Origin: Nocardioides sp. dk884
GTDB lineage: Bacteria; Actinomycetota; Actinomycetes; Propionibacteriales; Nocardioidaceae
Assembly: GCF_009557055.1 (NCBI RefSeq)
Contig: NZ_CP045649.1
Coordinates: 3,695,501 to 3,759,500, forward strand
Direction: 5' to 3'
Length of the DNA: 64,000 bases
The notes beneath the pieces are model-generated. The model searched no databases, was not told where the DNA came from, and saw only the letters and a program-made list of their open reading frames with translations. Each line of letters begins with the position of its first letter. Positions within the stretch are counted from its first letter, which is position 1. Shown one piece after another: positions 36,126 through 44,332 of the stretch. A program made the translations under genes and the position numbers.

Positions 36126-37318
36126 TCCAGTAGTTCGCGGAGCCTATCGGCGGGGGTGTCCCAGTCGAGGGTCTGTCGGGGTCGGATGTTGAGGAGGCGT
36201 TCCATCTCGGCGATGTCCTCGTCGCTGACCTGGTTGAAGTCAGTTCCCTTGGGGTGGAAGTCGCGCACGAGGCCGTTGGTGTTCTCGTTGGTACCGCGTT
36301 GCCAGGGGCTGTGCGGGTCGGCGAAGTAGACCCCGCACCCGGTGGCCAGGGTGAACGTCGCGTGCGTGGCCATCTCGCTGCCCTGGTCCCAAGTCAGCGA
36401 GCGGCGCAGCGACTCGGGCAGGCTGCTCATCATCTCCACGAGTGTGGCCGCGACCGTGGCAGCGTCGTGGGTCATCGGTAGCCGCCGGATCAAGGCGTAT
36501 CGGGTGGCGCGCTCGACCAGCGTGACCAAGGCCGACTTACCACCGGCACCGATGACCAGGTCGCCCTCCCAGTGGCCCGGTACAGCTCGGTCGGCGGCCT
36601 CGGGCGGGCGCTGGCTGATGTGAGCCTCGGCCCCGATCCAGGACCGGCCCCCACGCGAGGGCAGCTTCGATCGCGGCCGCCGAGTGCTACGACCCGAACG
36701 CAGCGCCTTCTCCAGCGCCAGCTCCTCACGCAACGATCCTTTGCCCTGCACGTAGAGGGCTTGGTAGATCGTCTCGTGGCTCACCTGCATATCGTCGCGC
36801 CCCGGATAGGCCCGGCGTAGATCATGACTGACCTGTTCAGGAGAGAACCGGTCGCGCAGCCGATGCAGCACCGCAGCACGCAACTCGCCGTCCTCGCCCA
36901 GCCTGACCGGTTTGGGCCGCGAGCGGCGCGCCAGCGTCATCGCCTGCGCGCCCGCGGCCTGGTAGCGGCCGTCGTGGGTATTACGCGCCAGCTCGCGTCC
37001 CACCGTGCTGCGGTGAACTCCCAACTCGGTCGCGATCCTCGCCGGGCAGCGCCCCTCACTTCGGCGGATCTGGATCAACGCCCGCCCGGCCTGTGTCAAC
37101 CGCCCGTGCTGATCGACCCAATCGCCCTCGATCGAGGGCATCCTCGCCCCGACGACCCCACCGTGGCGTCCCTTGCGCATCTGCATGCCCGCGAGCCTGG
37201 CCCACTCCCGCAGCGTTCCCCGATCAATCCCGACCAGTTCCGCAGCGTGTTTGACCGACACGCCATGAGCCAACAACTCCAACGCCCGAGCACACGCGAT
37301 ATCGAGATCCCGCAACAC
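36107..37318 (-). CDS. IS30-family transposase
   Basis: 403 aa, full length for the family. An N-terminal helix-turn-helix region (ELLAHGVSVKHAAELVGIDR) and a second HTH (ARIATELGVHRSTVGRELAR) bind the ends. The DDE core is visible: Asp253 in HWEGDLVIG, Asp311 in LTWDQGSEMA, and Glu345 in PWQRGTNENTNGLVR, with the IS30-typical FHPKGTDF and YLNxRPR-like LLNIRPRQTLDWDTP. No frameshift or stop is seen, so the element may be active. Start ATG 37318 lies just inside the right terminal repeat. Confidence 0.95.
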   Translation of the reverse strand: MLRDLDIACARALELLAHGVSVKHAAELVGIDRGTLREWARLAGMQMRKGRHGGVVGARMPSIEGDWVDQHGRLTQAGRALIQIRRSEGRCPARIATELGVHRSTVGRELARNTHDGRYQAAGAQAMTLARRSRPKPVRLGEDGELRAAVLHRLRDRFSPEQVSHDLRRAYPGRDDMQVSHETIYQALYVQGKGSLREELALEKALRSGRSTRRPRSKLPSRGGRSWIGAEAHISQRPPEAADRAVPGHWEGDLVIGAGGKSALVTLVERATRYALIRRLPMTHDAATVAATLVEMMSSLPESLRRSLTWDQGSEMATHATFTLATGCGVYFADPHSPWQRGTNENTNGLVRDFHPKGTDFNQVSDEDIAEMERLLNIRPRQTLDWDTPADRLRELLDVAPTT

Positions 37319-37332
37319 AACCTCCGCAGTCG

Positions 37333-37357
37333 TGTTGCACCGACCAGTTGAGACCGC
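37333..37357 (-). repeat. IS30 right terminal inverted repeat
   Basis: TGTTGCACCGACCAGTTGAG plus ACCGC, the complement of the left end with three mismatches, 15 bp upstream of the transposase start. Confidence 0.85.
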
Positions 37358-37359
37358 CC

Positions 37360-37405
37360 AGCGATTCAGGTGCCAAACCCAGCAATTGCGCGGAAAAGCA
37401 CGCCC
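37360..37405. repeat. Family D inverted repeat, copy 2, right part
   Basis: GCGATTCAGGTGCCAAACCC then CCCAGCAATTGCGCGGAAAA: the right arm and loop half of the family D element, resuming exactly after the IS30 right end. Confidence 0.8.
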
Positions 37406-37417
37406 CGCCGGCCGGTC

Positions 37418-37876
37418 TCACGACCGCGCGTCATCGGTGCCGAACCCCGGCCGGGAGGCGCGCTCGCTGGCGTCCTCGAGCTCCTCGAAGAAGGTGATCT
37501 CGAGCGACGCCGGGGCGCGCAGGCGGGAGTTCAGCGAGCGCCATGGCGTCTCCACCGGCGCGGCCAGCACCTCCGCGCCGTTCGACGCGGCGGCGTCGGT
37601 GACGCCCACGGCGTCCTCGACCTCGAAGGCGACCCGCACCGAGGACCCCACGAGGCCGTCGGTCTCGACCCGGTCGATCGACCGCTTGTGCGCGGGGCTG
37701 GCGATCTCCAGCGTCGCGCGGCCGGCGTCGAGGATGGCGACGCGGTCGTCGCCTCCCTCGGCGAACGCCGCGACCTCCGTCATGCCGAGCACGTCGCGGT
37801 AGAAGGCCAGGGCCTGGTCATAGTCGGCCGCCTCGACGACGAGGCGCAGCTGCTTGATCCGGGGGATGTTCGTCAT
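37418..37876 (-). CDS. VOC-superfamily (glyoxalase/bleomycin-resistance-like) protein
   Basis: 152 aa with two beta-alpha-beta-beta-beta modules (RLVVEAADYDQALAFYRDVL, then VAFEVEDAVGVTDAAASNGA). The expected metal ligands of true dioxygenases are not complete: there is a Glu in LEIASP and LEITFFEE but no clear His at the start, so it may be a binding or resistance protein rather than an enzyme. It lies alone between the family D/IS30 complex and family C copy 2. The start ATG 37876 has AGGG directly adjacent and no spaced RBS. Confidence 0.8.
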   Translation of the reverse strand: MTNIPRIKQLRLVVEAADYDQALAFYRDVLGMTEVAAFAEGGDDRVAILDAGRATLEIASPAHKRSIDRVETDGLVGSSVRVAFEVEDAVGVTDAAASNGAEVLAAPVETPWRSLNSRLRAPASLEITFFEELEDASERASRPGFGTDDARS

Positions 37877-37960
37877 CCCTGATGGTCGGCCGTGTCACCG
37901 GTGTCAGGTCAACCCCGTTTGCCGGCGGCGGAAAGCCCCACCCCGGGCCCCCGGAACGAG

Positions 37961-38020
37961 ATAGTCCGACACACCAGTGTCGTGAGATCGCGATTTCACG
38001 ACCGTGGTGTGTCGGACTAT
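37961..38020. repeat. Family C palindrome, copy 2 (60 nt)
   Basis: Two 30-nt arms with no loop, starting ATAGTCCGACACACCAGTGT and ending in the complement, three mismatches. It lies between the FadE25-like gene's 3' end and the VOC gene's start. Confidence 0.9.
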
Positions 38021-38053
38021 CCGAAAGTCACGCCGTACGACGACCCGAGCAGG

Positions 38054-39214
38054 TCAGCTCTTCAACACCGAGCGGGCCATCACGATCCGCTGGACCTGGT
38101 TGGTGCCCTCGTAGATCTGGGTGATCTTGGCGTCGCGCATCATCCGCTCGACCGGGAAGTCCTGGGTGTAGCCGTAGCCGCCCAGCAGCTGCACCGCGTC
38201 GGTGGTGATCTCCATGGCGACGTCGGAGGCGAAGCACTTGGCCGCGGCACCGAAGAAGCCGAGGTCGGCGTCGTCGCGCTCGGACTTGGCCGCGGCGACG
38301 TAGACCATCTGGCGGGCGGCCTCGAGCTTCATCGCCATGTCGGCGAGCATGAACTGGATGCCCTGGAAGTCGGCGATGTTCTTGCCGAACTGCTTGCGCT
38401 CCTTGACGTACCCGACGGCGAAGTCGAGCGCGCCCTGGGCGATGCCGATGGCCTGGGCACCGATGGTGACGCGGGTGTGGTCGAGGGTGCGCAGCGCCAG
38501 CTTGAGGCCGGTGCCGGGCTCGCCGATCATCCGGTCGCCGGGGATCCGGACGTTGTCGAAGAGCAGCTCGCGGGTCGGGGAGCCCTTGATGCCGAGCTTG
38601 CGCTCCTTCTCCCCGAACGTGAACCCCTCGTCGGACTTCTCCACGATGAACGCCGAGACGTTGCGGCCGCGCGCGCCCTCGGGGTCGGTGACCGCGAGGA
38701 CGGTGTAGAACTCCGAGACCCCGGCGTTGGTGATCCACGACTTCTGACCGTTGATGACCCAGTCGTCGCCGTCGCGCACCGCGCGGGTCTTCATCGAGGC
38801 GGTGTCGGAGCCGGCGTCGCGCTCGGAGAGGCCGTAGGAGAACCCGGCCCGGCCCTGCGCCATCGGCACGAGGTACTTGCGCTTGAGCTCCTCGCTGCCA
38901 CCGAGGATCAGCGGCATCGAGCCGAGCTTGTTGACCGCCGGGATCAGCGAGGAGGACGCACAGGCGCGCGCCACCTCCTCGATCACGATGCAGGTCGCGA
39001 GCGCGTCGGCGCCCACGCCGTCGTACTCCTCGGCCACGTGCGGGGCGAAGAAGTCGGAGGCCACCAGCGCGTCGTGCGCCTCCTGGGGGTAGCGGGCCTT
39101 GTCGTCCACCTCGGCGGCGTACGGCGCGATCTTGGCGTCGCAGATGTCACGGACGGCCTCGCGGATCGCCTCGTGGTCCTCGGAGAGCCGGTAGATGTCG
39201 AAGTCGGGGTTCAT
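38054..39214 (-). CDS. Acyl-CoA dehydrogenase, FadE25-like
   Basis: 386 aa, homotetramer-type acyl-CoA dehydrogenase. Conserved YGLSERDAGSDTASMKTRA and WVINGQKSWITNAGV bind FAD and substrate; the catalytic base is the Glu in QIYEGTNQVQRIVM near residue 370. Sequence and length closely resemble mycobacterial FadE25. It oxidises acyl-CoA to trans-2-enoyl-CoA and passes electrons to ETF. GAGGG precedes the ATG by eight bases. It follows the FadB2-like gene by 33 bp on the same strand, forming a two-gene beta-oxidation operon divergent from a TetR regulator. Confidence 0.92.
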   Translation of the reverse strand: MNPDFDIYRLSEDHEAIREAVRDICDAKIAPYAAEVDDKARYPQEAHDALVASDFFAPHVAEEYDGVGADALATCIVIEEVARACASSSLIPAVNKLGSMPLILGGSEELKRKYLVPMAQGRAGFSYGLSERDAGSDTASMKTRAVRDGDDWVINGQKSWITNAGVSEFYTVLAVTDPEGARGRNVSAFIVEKSDEGFTFGEKERKLGIKGSPTRELLFDNVRIPGDRMIGEPGTGLKLALRTLDHTRVTIGAQAIGIAQGALDFAVGYVKERKQFGKNIADFQGIQFMLADMAMKLEAARQMVYVAAAKSERDDADLGFFGAAAKCFASDVAMEITTDAVQLLGGYGYTQDFPVERMMRDAKITQIYEGTNQVQRIVMARSVLKS

Positions 39215-39247
39215 CGGGGTGTCCCTCGGGAGTCGGTGGAGCGGGAT

Positions 39248-40090
39248 TCAGTAGGTGTAGAAGCCGCGGCCGGTCTTGCGCCCGAGCAGACCCGCGTCGA
39301 CCATCCGGTTGAGCAGCGGCGGGGCGGCGTACAGCGGCTCCTTGAACTCCTCGTAGAGCGACTCGGCCACCGCCTTGGTGGTGTCCAGGCCGATCAGGTC
39401 GGCCAGCGCGAGCGGGCCCTGCGGGTGCGCGGCACCCAGCACCAGGCCGCGGTCGATGTCCTCGGCGCTGGCGAAGCCGGACTCGAACATCCGGATCGCG
39501 GAGAGCACGAACGGGATCAGCAGCGCGTTGACGATGAAGCCGGCGCGGTCCTGGCAGTCGATGGCCTCCTTGCCGAGGCTGCCCTCGACGAAGACCCGGG
39601 CGCGCTCGGTGACCTCGGGCGCGGTGAGCAGCGACGGGACCAGCTCGACGAGCTTGAGCACCGGCACCGGGTTGAAGAAGTGGATGCCCATCACGTTCTG
39701 CGGGCGGGTGGTGACCACGCCGAGCTTCATGATCGGGATCGAGGAGGTGTTGGAGGCCAGGATCGCGTCCGGGGAGGCGACGATGCGGTCCAGCTCGCGG
39801 AACAGCGCGACCTTGGCGTCCTCGTCCTCGACGATCGCCTCGATGACGATGTCGCGGTCGACGAGCTCCTCCAGCGAGGTGACCACGCGGATCCGCTCGA
39901 GCACGGCGGCGGCCGACTCGATCTTGCCCTTGGCCTCGGCGCGGGCCAGCGACTTCTCCAGCCGGGAGCGACCGGCGGCCGCGGCGCCGTCGCTGGACTC
40001 CACCACGAGCACGTCGTGCCCCGAGCGGGCCGAGACCTCTGCGATGCCCGCACCCATCAACCCGCACCCGATGACGCCGATGTTCTCCAC
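39248..40090 (-). CDS. 3-hydroxybutyryl-CoA/3-hydroxyacyl-CoA dehydrogenase, FadB2-like
   Basis: 280 aa from GTG 40090, preceded by GGGAGG. NAD-binding glycine motif GVIGCGLMGAGIAE (residues 5-18), HFFNPVPVLKLVE with the catalytic His-Glu dyad context, and the C-terminal helical domain with DRAGFIVNALLIPF and DLIGLDTTKAV. It oxidises L-3-hydroxyacyl-CoA to 3-ketoacyl-CoA with NAD, or runs in reverse for butyryl metabolism. It overlaps no neighbour; the TetR gene is divergent with an 88-bp promoter region containing a clear palindrome. Confidence 0.92.
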   Translation of the reverse strand: MENIGVIGCGLMGAGIAEVSARSGHDVLVVESSDGAAAAGRSRLEKSLARAEAKGKIESAAAVLERIRVVTSLEELVDRDIVIEAIVEDEDAKVALFRELDRIVASPDAILASNTSSIPIMKLGVVTTRPQNVMGIHFFNPVPVLKLVELVPSLLTAPEVTERARVFVEGSLGKEAIDCQDRAGFIVNALLIPFVLSAIRMFESGFASAEDIDRGLVLGAAHPQGPLALADLIGLDTTKAVAESLYEEFKEPLYAAPPLLNRMVDAGLLGRKTGRGFYTY

Positions 40091-40128
40091 TGACTGGTCC
40101 TCCCGTTTGATACTGGATACCTTCTACA

Positions 40129-40143
40129 CGGTACTCAGTACCG
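40129..40143. promoter_or_regulatory. TetR-type operator between FadB2-like and TetR genes
   Basis: CGGTACTCAGTACCG has perfect 7-nt arms around one C. A second, weaker version (GATACTGGATACC, 40109-40121) lies 8 bp to the left. The paired sites lie in the middle of the 88-bp divergent region, as expected for an autoregulated TetR repressor. Confidence 0.75.
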
Positions 40144-40178
40144 CAGACTACGACCAACCCGCCTCATGAGGGAGCCGA

Positions 40179-40934
40179 ATGACCAGCACCCGGGACCGGA
40201 TCGTCGAGGCGGCGTTCGCGCTCTTCGAGGAGCGCGGCTTCGAGGAGACCACCGTCGACGCGGTCGCCGAACGCGCCGGCGTCGGCCGTACGACGTTCTT
40301 CCGGGCCTTCGGCTCCAAGGAGGACGTGATCTTCCCCGACCACACCCGGATGGTCGCCGCGGTCGCGGACCGGCTCACCACCGGCACCGCCGCCACCGCC
40401 CTGGTGGCGGTCACCGAGGCCTCGCGGATCGTGCTCCAGCACTACCTGGCCGAGGGCTCGCGCGCCCGGATCCGCTACCGGCTGACCCGCAGCGTGCCCG
40501 CGCTGCGGGCCCGCGAGATCGCCGGGCAGCTGCAGTACCAGCGCACCTTCCGCACCCACCTGCACGCCTGGATGGGCGGTACGCCGGAGACCGCGCTGCG
40601 CGCGGAGCTGATGGCCAACGTCGTGGTGACCGCGCACAACCACGTGCTGCGCGCCTGGCTGCGCGACGAGAGCGCCACCGCCGAGCAGGCCGAGGCCGAC
40701 TTCGACCGGGCGATGGCCGAGGCGGTCGCGATCTTCGGCGAGCAGGGCCGGGACGCGACGGGCGCGGCCGGCGCGGAGGGTGAAAGCCTGGAGACCGCCG
40801 TGGTCGTCCTGCGCACCCGCCGGCCGATGGAGGAGCTGCTGCCGCAGCTCCAGGCCCTCGCCCAGCCGGGCGGGACCGCCGCCACCACGCTTCCTCCCAC
40901 GCCCACCCACCCCGCCACCCCGCAGGAGAGCTGA
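40179..40934 (+). CDS. TetR-family transcriptional regulator
   Basis: 251 aa, ATG 40179 with GAGGGAG five bases upstream. N-terminal TetR helix-turn-helix (RIVEAAFALFEERGFEETTV, then VGRTTFFRAFGSKEDVIF). A longer than average, alanine-rich C-terminal ligand domain and a low-complexity Pro/Thr tail (TTLPPTPTHPATPQ) follow. It is divergent from the fadB2-fadE25-like operon and directly followed by an SDR (start 1 bp after its stop), so it probably senses an acyl-CoA or related metabolite and controls both sides. Confidence 0.9.
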   Translation: MTSTRDRIVEAAFALFEERGFEETTVDAVAERAGVGRTTFFRAFGSKEDVIFPDHTRMVAAVADRLTTGTAATALVAVTEASRIVLQHYLAEGSRARIRYRLTRSVPALRAREIAGQLQYQRTFRTHLHAWMGGTPETALRAELMANVVVTAHNHVLRAWLRDESATAEQAEADFDRAMAEAVAIFGEQGRDATGAAGAEGESLETAVVVLRTRRPMEELLPQLQALAQPGGTAATTLPPTPTHPATPQES

Positions 40935-41693
40935 ATGCAGATCCGAGACACCGCCGCCATCGTCACCGGGGCCGCCTCCGGCCTCGGCGCCGCGACCGCC
41001 GCCGCGCTGGCCGCCGAGGGCGCCCGCGTCTTCGGCTTCGACCTGCCCGGCGCGATCGAGGCGGCACCCGCCGTGGACGGCGTCACCTACGTGGCCGTCG
41101 ACGTCACCGACCCCGAGCAGGTGCAGGCGGCGGTCGACACCGCCGCCTCCGCCGGGGTCCCGCTGCGCACGGTCGTCAACTGCGCCGGCATCGGCCCCTC
41201 GATGCGGATCCTGGGCAAGAAGGGCGTGCACGACCTCGCCTTCTACGCGAAGGTCGTCCAGGTCAACCTGATCGGCTCCTTCAACGTGCTCGCCCTGGCC
41301 TCGGAGAAGATCGCCGCCACCGAGCCCCTCAAGGACGGCCAGCGCGGCGTCATCATCAACACCGCCTCGGTCGCGGCCTACGAGGGCCAGGTCGGCCAGG
41401 CGGCGTACGCCTCCTCCAAGGGCGGCATCGTCGGGCTCAACCTGCCCGCCGCGCGCGACCTCGCGCAGTACGGCATCCGGGTCAACACCATCGCCCCGGG
41501 CATCGTGGAGACCCCGATGCTGGCGACGGTCTCGGAGGAGTTCCGCGCCGGGCTCGCCGCCGGGATCCCCTTCCCCCAGCGCCTCGGCCGCCCCGAGGAG
41601 TACGCCGACCTCGCGCTGTTCCTGGTCCACCACGACTACCTCAACGGCGAGGTCATGCGGATGGACGGCGCGCTGCGGATGTCCCCGCGCTGA
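40935..41693 (+). CDS. SDR, 3-hydroxyacyl-CoA dehydrogenase type 2-like (HSD17B10-like)
   Basis: 252 aa. TGAASGLGAATAAALAAEGA (residues 11-30) is the cofactor loop, then VVNCAGIG (NNAG variant), INTASVAAYEGQVGQAAYAS with the catalytic Ser, and Y-A-S-S-K. The VFGFDLPGAIEAAP segment and the APGIVETPM and PQRLGRPEEYADL motifs resemble HSD17B10-type short/branched-chain hydroxyacyl-CoA dehydrogenases. It begins immediately after the TetR stop. It offers a second NAD-dependent 3-hydroxyacyl-CoA oxidation route for the operon across the divergent promoter. Confidence 0.88.
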   Translation: MQIRDTAAIVTGAASGLGAATAAALAAEGARVFGFDLPGAIEAAPAVDGVTYVAVDVTDPEQVQAAVDTAASAGVPLRTVVNCAGIGPSMRILGKKGVHDLAFYAKVVQVNLIGSFNVLALASEKIAATEPLKDGQRGVIINTASVAAYEGQVGQAAYASSKGGIVGLNLPAARDLAQYGIRVNTIAPGIVETPMLATVSEEFRAGLAAGIPFPQRLGRPEEYADLALFLVHHDYLNGEVMRMDGALRMSPR

Positions 41694-41755
41694 CCGCTCC
41701 CATCGGGCCACTGCGGCTGCGGCTGCTGCTGGTCACGCTCGCGCTGCTGACCACC

Positions 41756-43066
41756 GTGACCGCGGTGGTCAGCAGCCTCGGCGCACCGCTGGTACCGGCG
41801 CTCGCCCGCGACCTCGACGTACCCCTCGAGGACGCGCAGTGGGCGCTCACCGCGACCCTGCTCGCCGGGGTGGTGAGCACCCCGGTGCTCGGCCGGCTGG
41901 GCAGCGGCCCGCGCCGGCGCCCGGTGGTGCTCGGTGGGCTGGCGGTGGTCACGCTCGGCTGCGTGCTGGCGGCGCTGGCGCCGTCGTTGGCCACGCTGGT
42001 GGCGGCCCGCGCGCTGCAGGGCGTCGGGCTGGCGCTGGTGCCGCTGGGGATGGCGGTGGCGCGCGACGTCGTACCGGCCCGACGCCTCGGCGGCGTGGTC
42101 GCGATCCTGTCGGTGACCACCGTCGCCGGCGCCGGGCTCGGCTACCCGCTCACCTCGATGGTCGCCGGCGCCTGGGGCCTGGACGCGGCGTTCTGGCTGG
42201 GCGCCGCGCTGACCGGCACGACGCTGGCGCTCGCGGCCGCGCTGGTGCCTGCGGACACCTCGCGGCCGGCCGCGCGCGTGGACTGGGTGGGCGTGCTGCT
42301 CGCCGCGGCCGGCCTGCTCGGCGTGCTGCTCGCGGTCAGCCGCGGCGAGGTGTGGGGCTGGTCCTCGGGCCTGACGCTGGTGCCCGCGGGGCTGGGGCTG
42401 GCCCTGCTCGCCGCGTTCGTACGCCGCGCGCTGCGCGTCGCCCACCCGCTGGTCGACCTGCGCCTGGCGGTCCGCCCCGGGCTGGCTGCGCCCAACCTGG
42501 TGGCCGTGGTGGCGGGCGTCGGGATGTACGCGATGCTCACCCTGGCCGTGGTGCTCGTGCAGTCCGGCACCCCCGGGCCCGGCTGGGGCTTGGGCCGCTC
42601 GGTGGCGGTCGCGGGGTGGGTGCTGGTGCCGTACTCGCTGCTCAGCGTGGCCGGCAGCCGGGTCGCCCAGCTGCTCGCGCGCCGCCTCGGCACCGCGGTG
42701 CTGCTGCCCAGCGGGTGCCTGGTCTTCCTGGTCGCCACGCTGCTGCTGGCGTTCCGCCACGACACCCTCACCGACGTACTGGTCGCGATGGGCGTCGGCG
42801 GGCTGGGCAGCGGGCTCACGTTCTCCTCGCTCGCGACGCTGATGGTGCCGCATCTGCCGGCCGGCGAGACCGGCAGCGCGCTGGCCTTCAACCAGGTGCT
42901 GCGCACCCTGGGCTTCACCGTCGGCAGCGCCCTCTCGGTGACCCTGATGCACCTGCTCGGCGGCGTCGGCGACACCGGCTTCCGCGGCGCGCTGCTGGTG
43001 ATGGCGGTGATCTGGCTGCTCGCCGCCCTCGCCGCCTGGCGCCTGGACCGCCGGGCGCCCGCTTGA
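41756..43066 (+). CDS. MFS transporter, DHA2-type drug/metabolite exporter
   Basis: 436 aa from GTG 41756. About 12 hydrophobic spans are visible, with a motif-A-like GRLGSGPRRRPVVLGG after span 2 and motif-C-like GYPLTSMVAGAWG in span 5. The true start is uncertain. The in-frame sequence upstream of 41756 reads LRLRLLLVTLALLTTV and clearly belongs to the first membrane span, yet it contains no ATG, GTG or TTG back to the SDR gene. A CTG overlapping the SDR stop (CTGA at 41690) would restore span 1. Substrate unknown; likely coupled to the SDR upstream. Confidence 0.82.
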   Translation: MTAVVSSLGAPLVPALARDLDVPLEDAQWALTATLLAGVVSTPVLGRLGSGPRRRPVVLGGLAVVTLGCVLAALAPSLATLVAARALQGVGLALVPLGMAVARDVVPARRLGGVVAILSVTTVAGAGLGYPLTSMVAGAWGLDAAFWLGAALTGTTLALAAALVPADTSRPAARVDWVGVLLAAAGLLGVLLAVSRGEVWGWSSGLTLVPAGLGLALLAAFVRRALRVAHPLVDLRLAVRPGLAAPNLVAVVAGVGMYAMLTLAVVLVQSGTPGPGWGLGRSVAVAGWVLVPYSLLSVAGSRVAQLLARRLGTAVLLPSGCLVFLVATLLLAFRHDTLTDVLVAMGVGGLGSGLTFSSLATLMVPHLPAGETGSALAFNQVLRTLGFTVGSALSVTLMHLLGGVGDTGFRGALLVMAVIWLLAALAAWRLDRRAPA

Positions 43067-43069
43067 CGG

Positions 43070-43178
43070 GTTGAATCGAGACTTCTGGCGGTCGAATCGA
43101 GGGTTCCTGACGGTCGAATCGAGGGTTCCTGACGGTCGAGTCGAGAGTTTTGACCGGTCGAGTCGAGAGTTTTGACCG
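43070..43178 (+). repeat. Family A repeat array, 5 units (longest)
   Basis: Five units from GTTGAATCGAGACTTCTGGC to GTCGAGTCGAGAGTTTTGAC at 21-22-nt spacing. The first three have GAATCGAG and the last two GAGTCGAG; units 2 and 3 are identical, as are 4 and 5, indicating recent unit duplication. Confidence 0.9.
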
Positions 43179-43189
43179 CGCGGCTCCCC

Positions 43190-43195
43190 TACGCT
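43190..43195 (+). promoter_or_regulatory. Likely -10 element (TACGCT) of a leaderless gene
   Basis: TACGCT ends 7 bases before ATG 43202, the standard spacing for leaderless actinobacterial transcripts. The family A array ends 11 bp upstream of it. Confidence 0.55.
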
Positions 43196-43201
43196 GCGGC
43201 C

Positions 43202-44227
43202 ATGCTGCTCGACGTCCAGCTCGATGCCCGTCCCGACCGGGTGGCCGCCCGCGCCCGCGAGCTCGCCGGTTGCGAGGTGGCGGGGCTGTTCACCTTCGAG
43301 GGCCCGCACGACGTGTTCCTCCCACTCGGCGTCGCGGCGGCGACCGAGGGCGTGGGCGGCGAGGTCGACCTGATGACCAACGTCGCGATCGCGATGCCGC
43401 GCTCCCCCATGCACCTCGCGCACGCCGCCTGGGACCTGCAGCTGATGTCGCAGGGACGCTTCCGCCTCGGGCTCGGCTCGCAGATCCGTCCCCACATCGA
43501 GAAGCGGTACGGCGCGACCTGGTCGCCGCCCGCGGCGCGGATGCGCGAGATCGTGGGCGCGGTCAAGGCGATCCTCACCTCCTGGCAGGACGGCACTCCG
43601 CTGGATTTCCGCGGCGAGCACACCCGGCACACGCTGATGCCGCCCACCTTCGTGCCCGGGTCGCTGCCCTGGGGCCCGCCGCCGGTGCTGCTCGGCGCGC
43701 TCGGGCCGCTGATGACGCGCACCGCCGCGGAGGTCGCCGACGGGCTGCTGGTGATGCCGTTCCACAGCCACCGCCACATCCGGGAGCGCACCCTTCCCGC
43801 TGTGGCGGAGGGCCTGGCGCTCGCCGGTCGCGATCCGGCCGGCTTCGAGATCCACCCGCAGGCGATCCTCGCGATGGGCCGCACCCCCGCCGAGCTCGCC
43901 GCCGCCACCGACGGGGTGCGCGCCCTGCTGGCCTTCTACGGCTCCACCCCGGCCTATCGCTCGGTGCTCGACATCGAGGGCTGGGGCGAGATGCAGCCCG
44001 AGCTCAACGAGCTGTCCAAGCGCGGCGACGTCGCCGCCATGATGGCGCTGGTCAGCGACGAGATGGTCGCGCGCCTCGGCGTACGAGGGACTCCGGAGGA
44101 GTGCGCCACCGAGCTGCGCCGTCGCTTCGGCGACGTCGCGGACCGGGTGTGCGGCTACTTCCCGGGCTACGACGCACCCCTCGAGCAGGTGCGGGAGCTG
44201 ACGCAGGCGCTGGCGCTGGCCGGGTAG
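43202..44227 (+). CDS. LLM-class F420-dependent oxidoreductase (TIGR03617-like)
   Basis: 341 aa. Opening MLLDVQLDARPDRVAARARE and the paired FTFEGPHDVFLPLGVAAATE and VDLMTNVAIAMPRSPMHLAH segments match the F420-dependent subgroup of luciferase-like proteins. QGRFRLGLGSQIRPHIEKRY is the phosphate-binding region. It probably performs F420-linked hydride transfer on a small organic compound. Gene is solitary: array A upstream and repeats C3/E1 downstream. Translation is probably leaderless. Confidence 0.88.
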   Translation: MLLDVQLDARPDRVAARARELAGCEVAGLFTFEGPHDVFLPLGVAAATEGVGGEVDLMTNVAIAMPRSPMHLAHAAWDLQLMSQGRFRLGLGSQIRPHIEKRYGATWSPPAARMREIVGAVKAILTSWQDGTPLDFRGEHTRHTLMPPTFVPGSLPWGPPPVLLGALGPLMTRTAAEVADGLLVMPFHSHRHIRERTLPAVAEGLALAGRDPAGFEIHPQAILAMGRTPAELAAATDGVRALLAFYGSTPAYRSVLDIEGWGEMQPELNELSKRGDVAAMMALVSDEMVARLGVRGTPEECATELRRRFGDVADRVCGYFPGYDAPLEQVRELTQALALAG

Positions 44228-44246
44228 CCGGCGCCGGACGATCCGG

Positions 44247-44306
44247 GTAGTCCGACACATGAGTGTCGTGAAATCCGGATTCCACGACAGCTGTGTGGCG
44301 GACTAT
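44247..44306. repeat. Family C palindrome, copy 3 (60 nt)
   Basis: GTAGTCCGACACATGAGTGT at the left and its near complement ending GCGGACTAT at the right; arms of about 30 nt with several mismatches. First element of a C-E module in a convergent region. Confidence 0.85.
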
Positions 44307-44332
44307 CGGCGCGGGGGGGGGCTGCGCGAAGA

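Larger units (their letters stand above)
36099..37359 (-). mobile_element. IS30-family insertion sequence, about 1.26 kb, apparently intact
   Basis: One full-length transposase gene lies between imperfect terminal inverted repeats of about 27 bp (36099-36125 and 37333-37359). The outermost six bases GGGCGG/CCGCCC match. The element lies inside a family D inverted repeat: CACCGCCCCGG on the left and GCGATTCAGG on the right are contiguous in the uninterrupted copy 1. IS30-family elements are known to prefer palindromic targets. A target duplication cannot be defined with confidence. Confidence 0.88.

Noticed and set aside
36107..37318. IS30 as one end of a composite transposon carrying the VOC or PRISE gene
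   Set aside because: Only one copy of the IS is in the window, and it is cleanly placed inside a single family D repeat.
41636..44260. 874-codon open frame on the minus strand
   Set aside because: Shadow of the MFS and LLM genes; low-complexity Gln/Arg/His/Gly composition typical of antisense frames in high-GC DNA.
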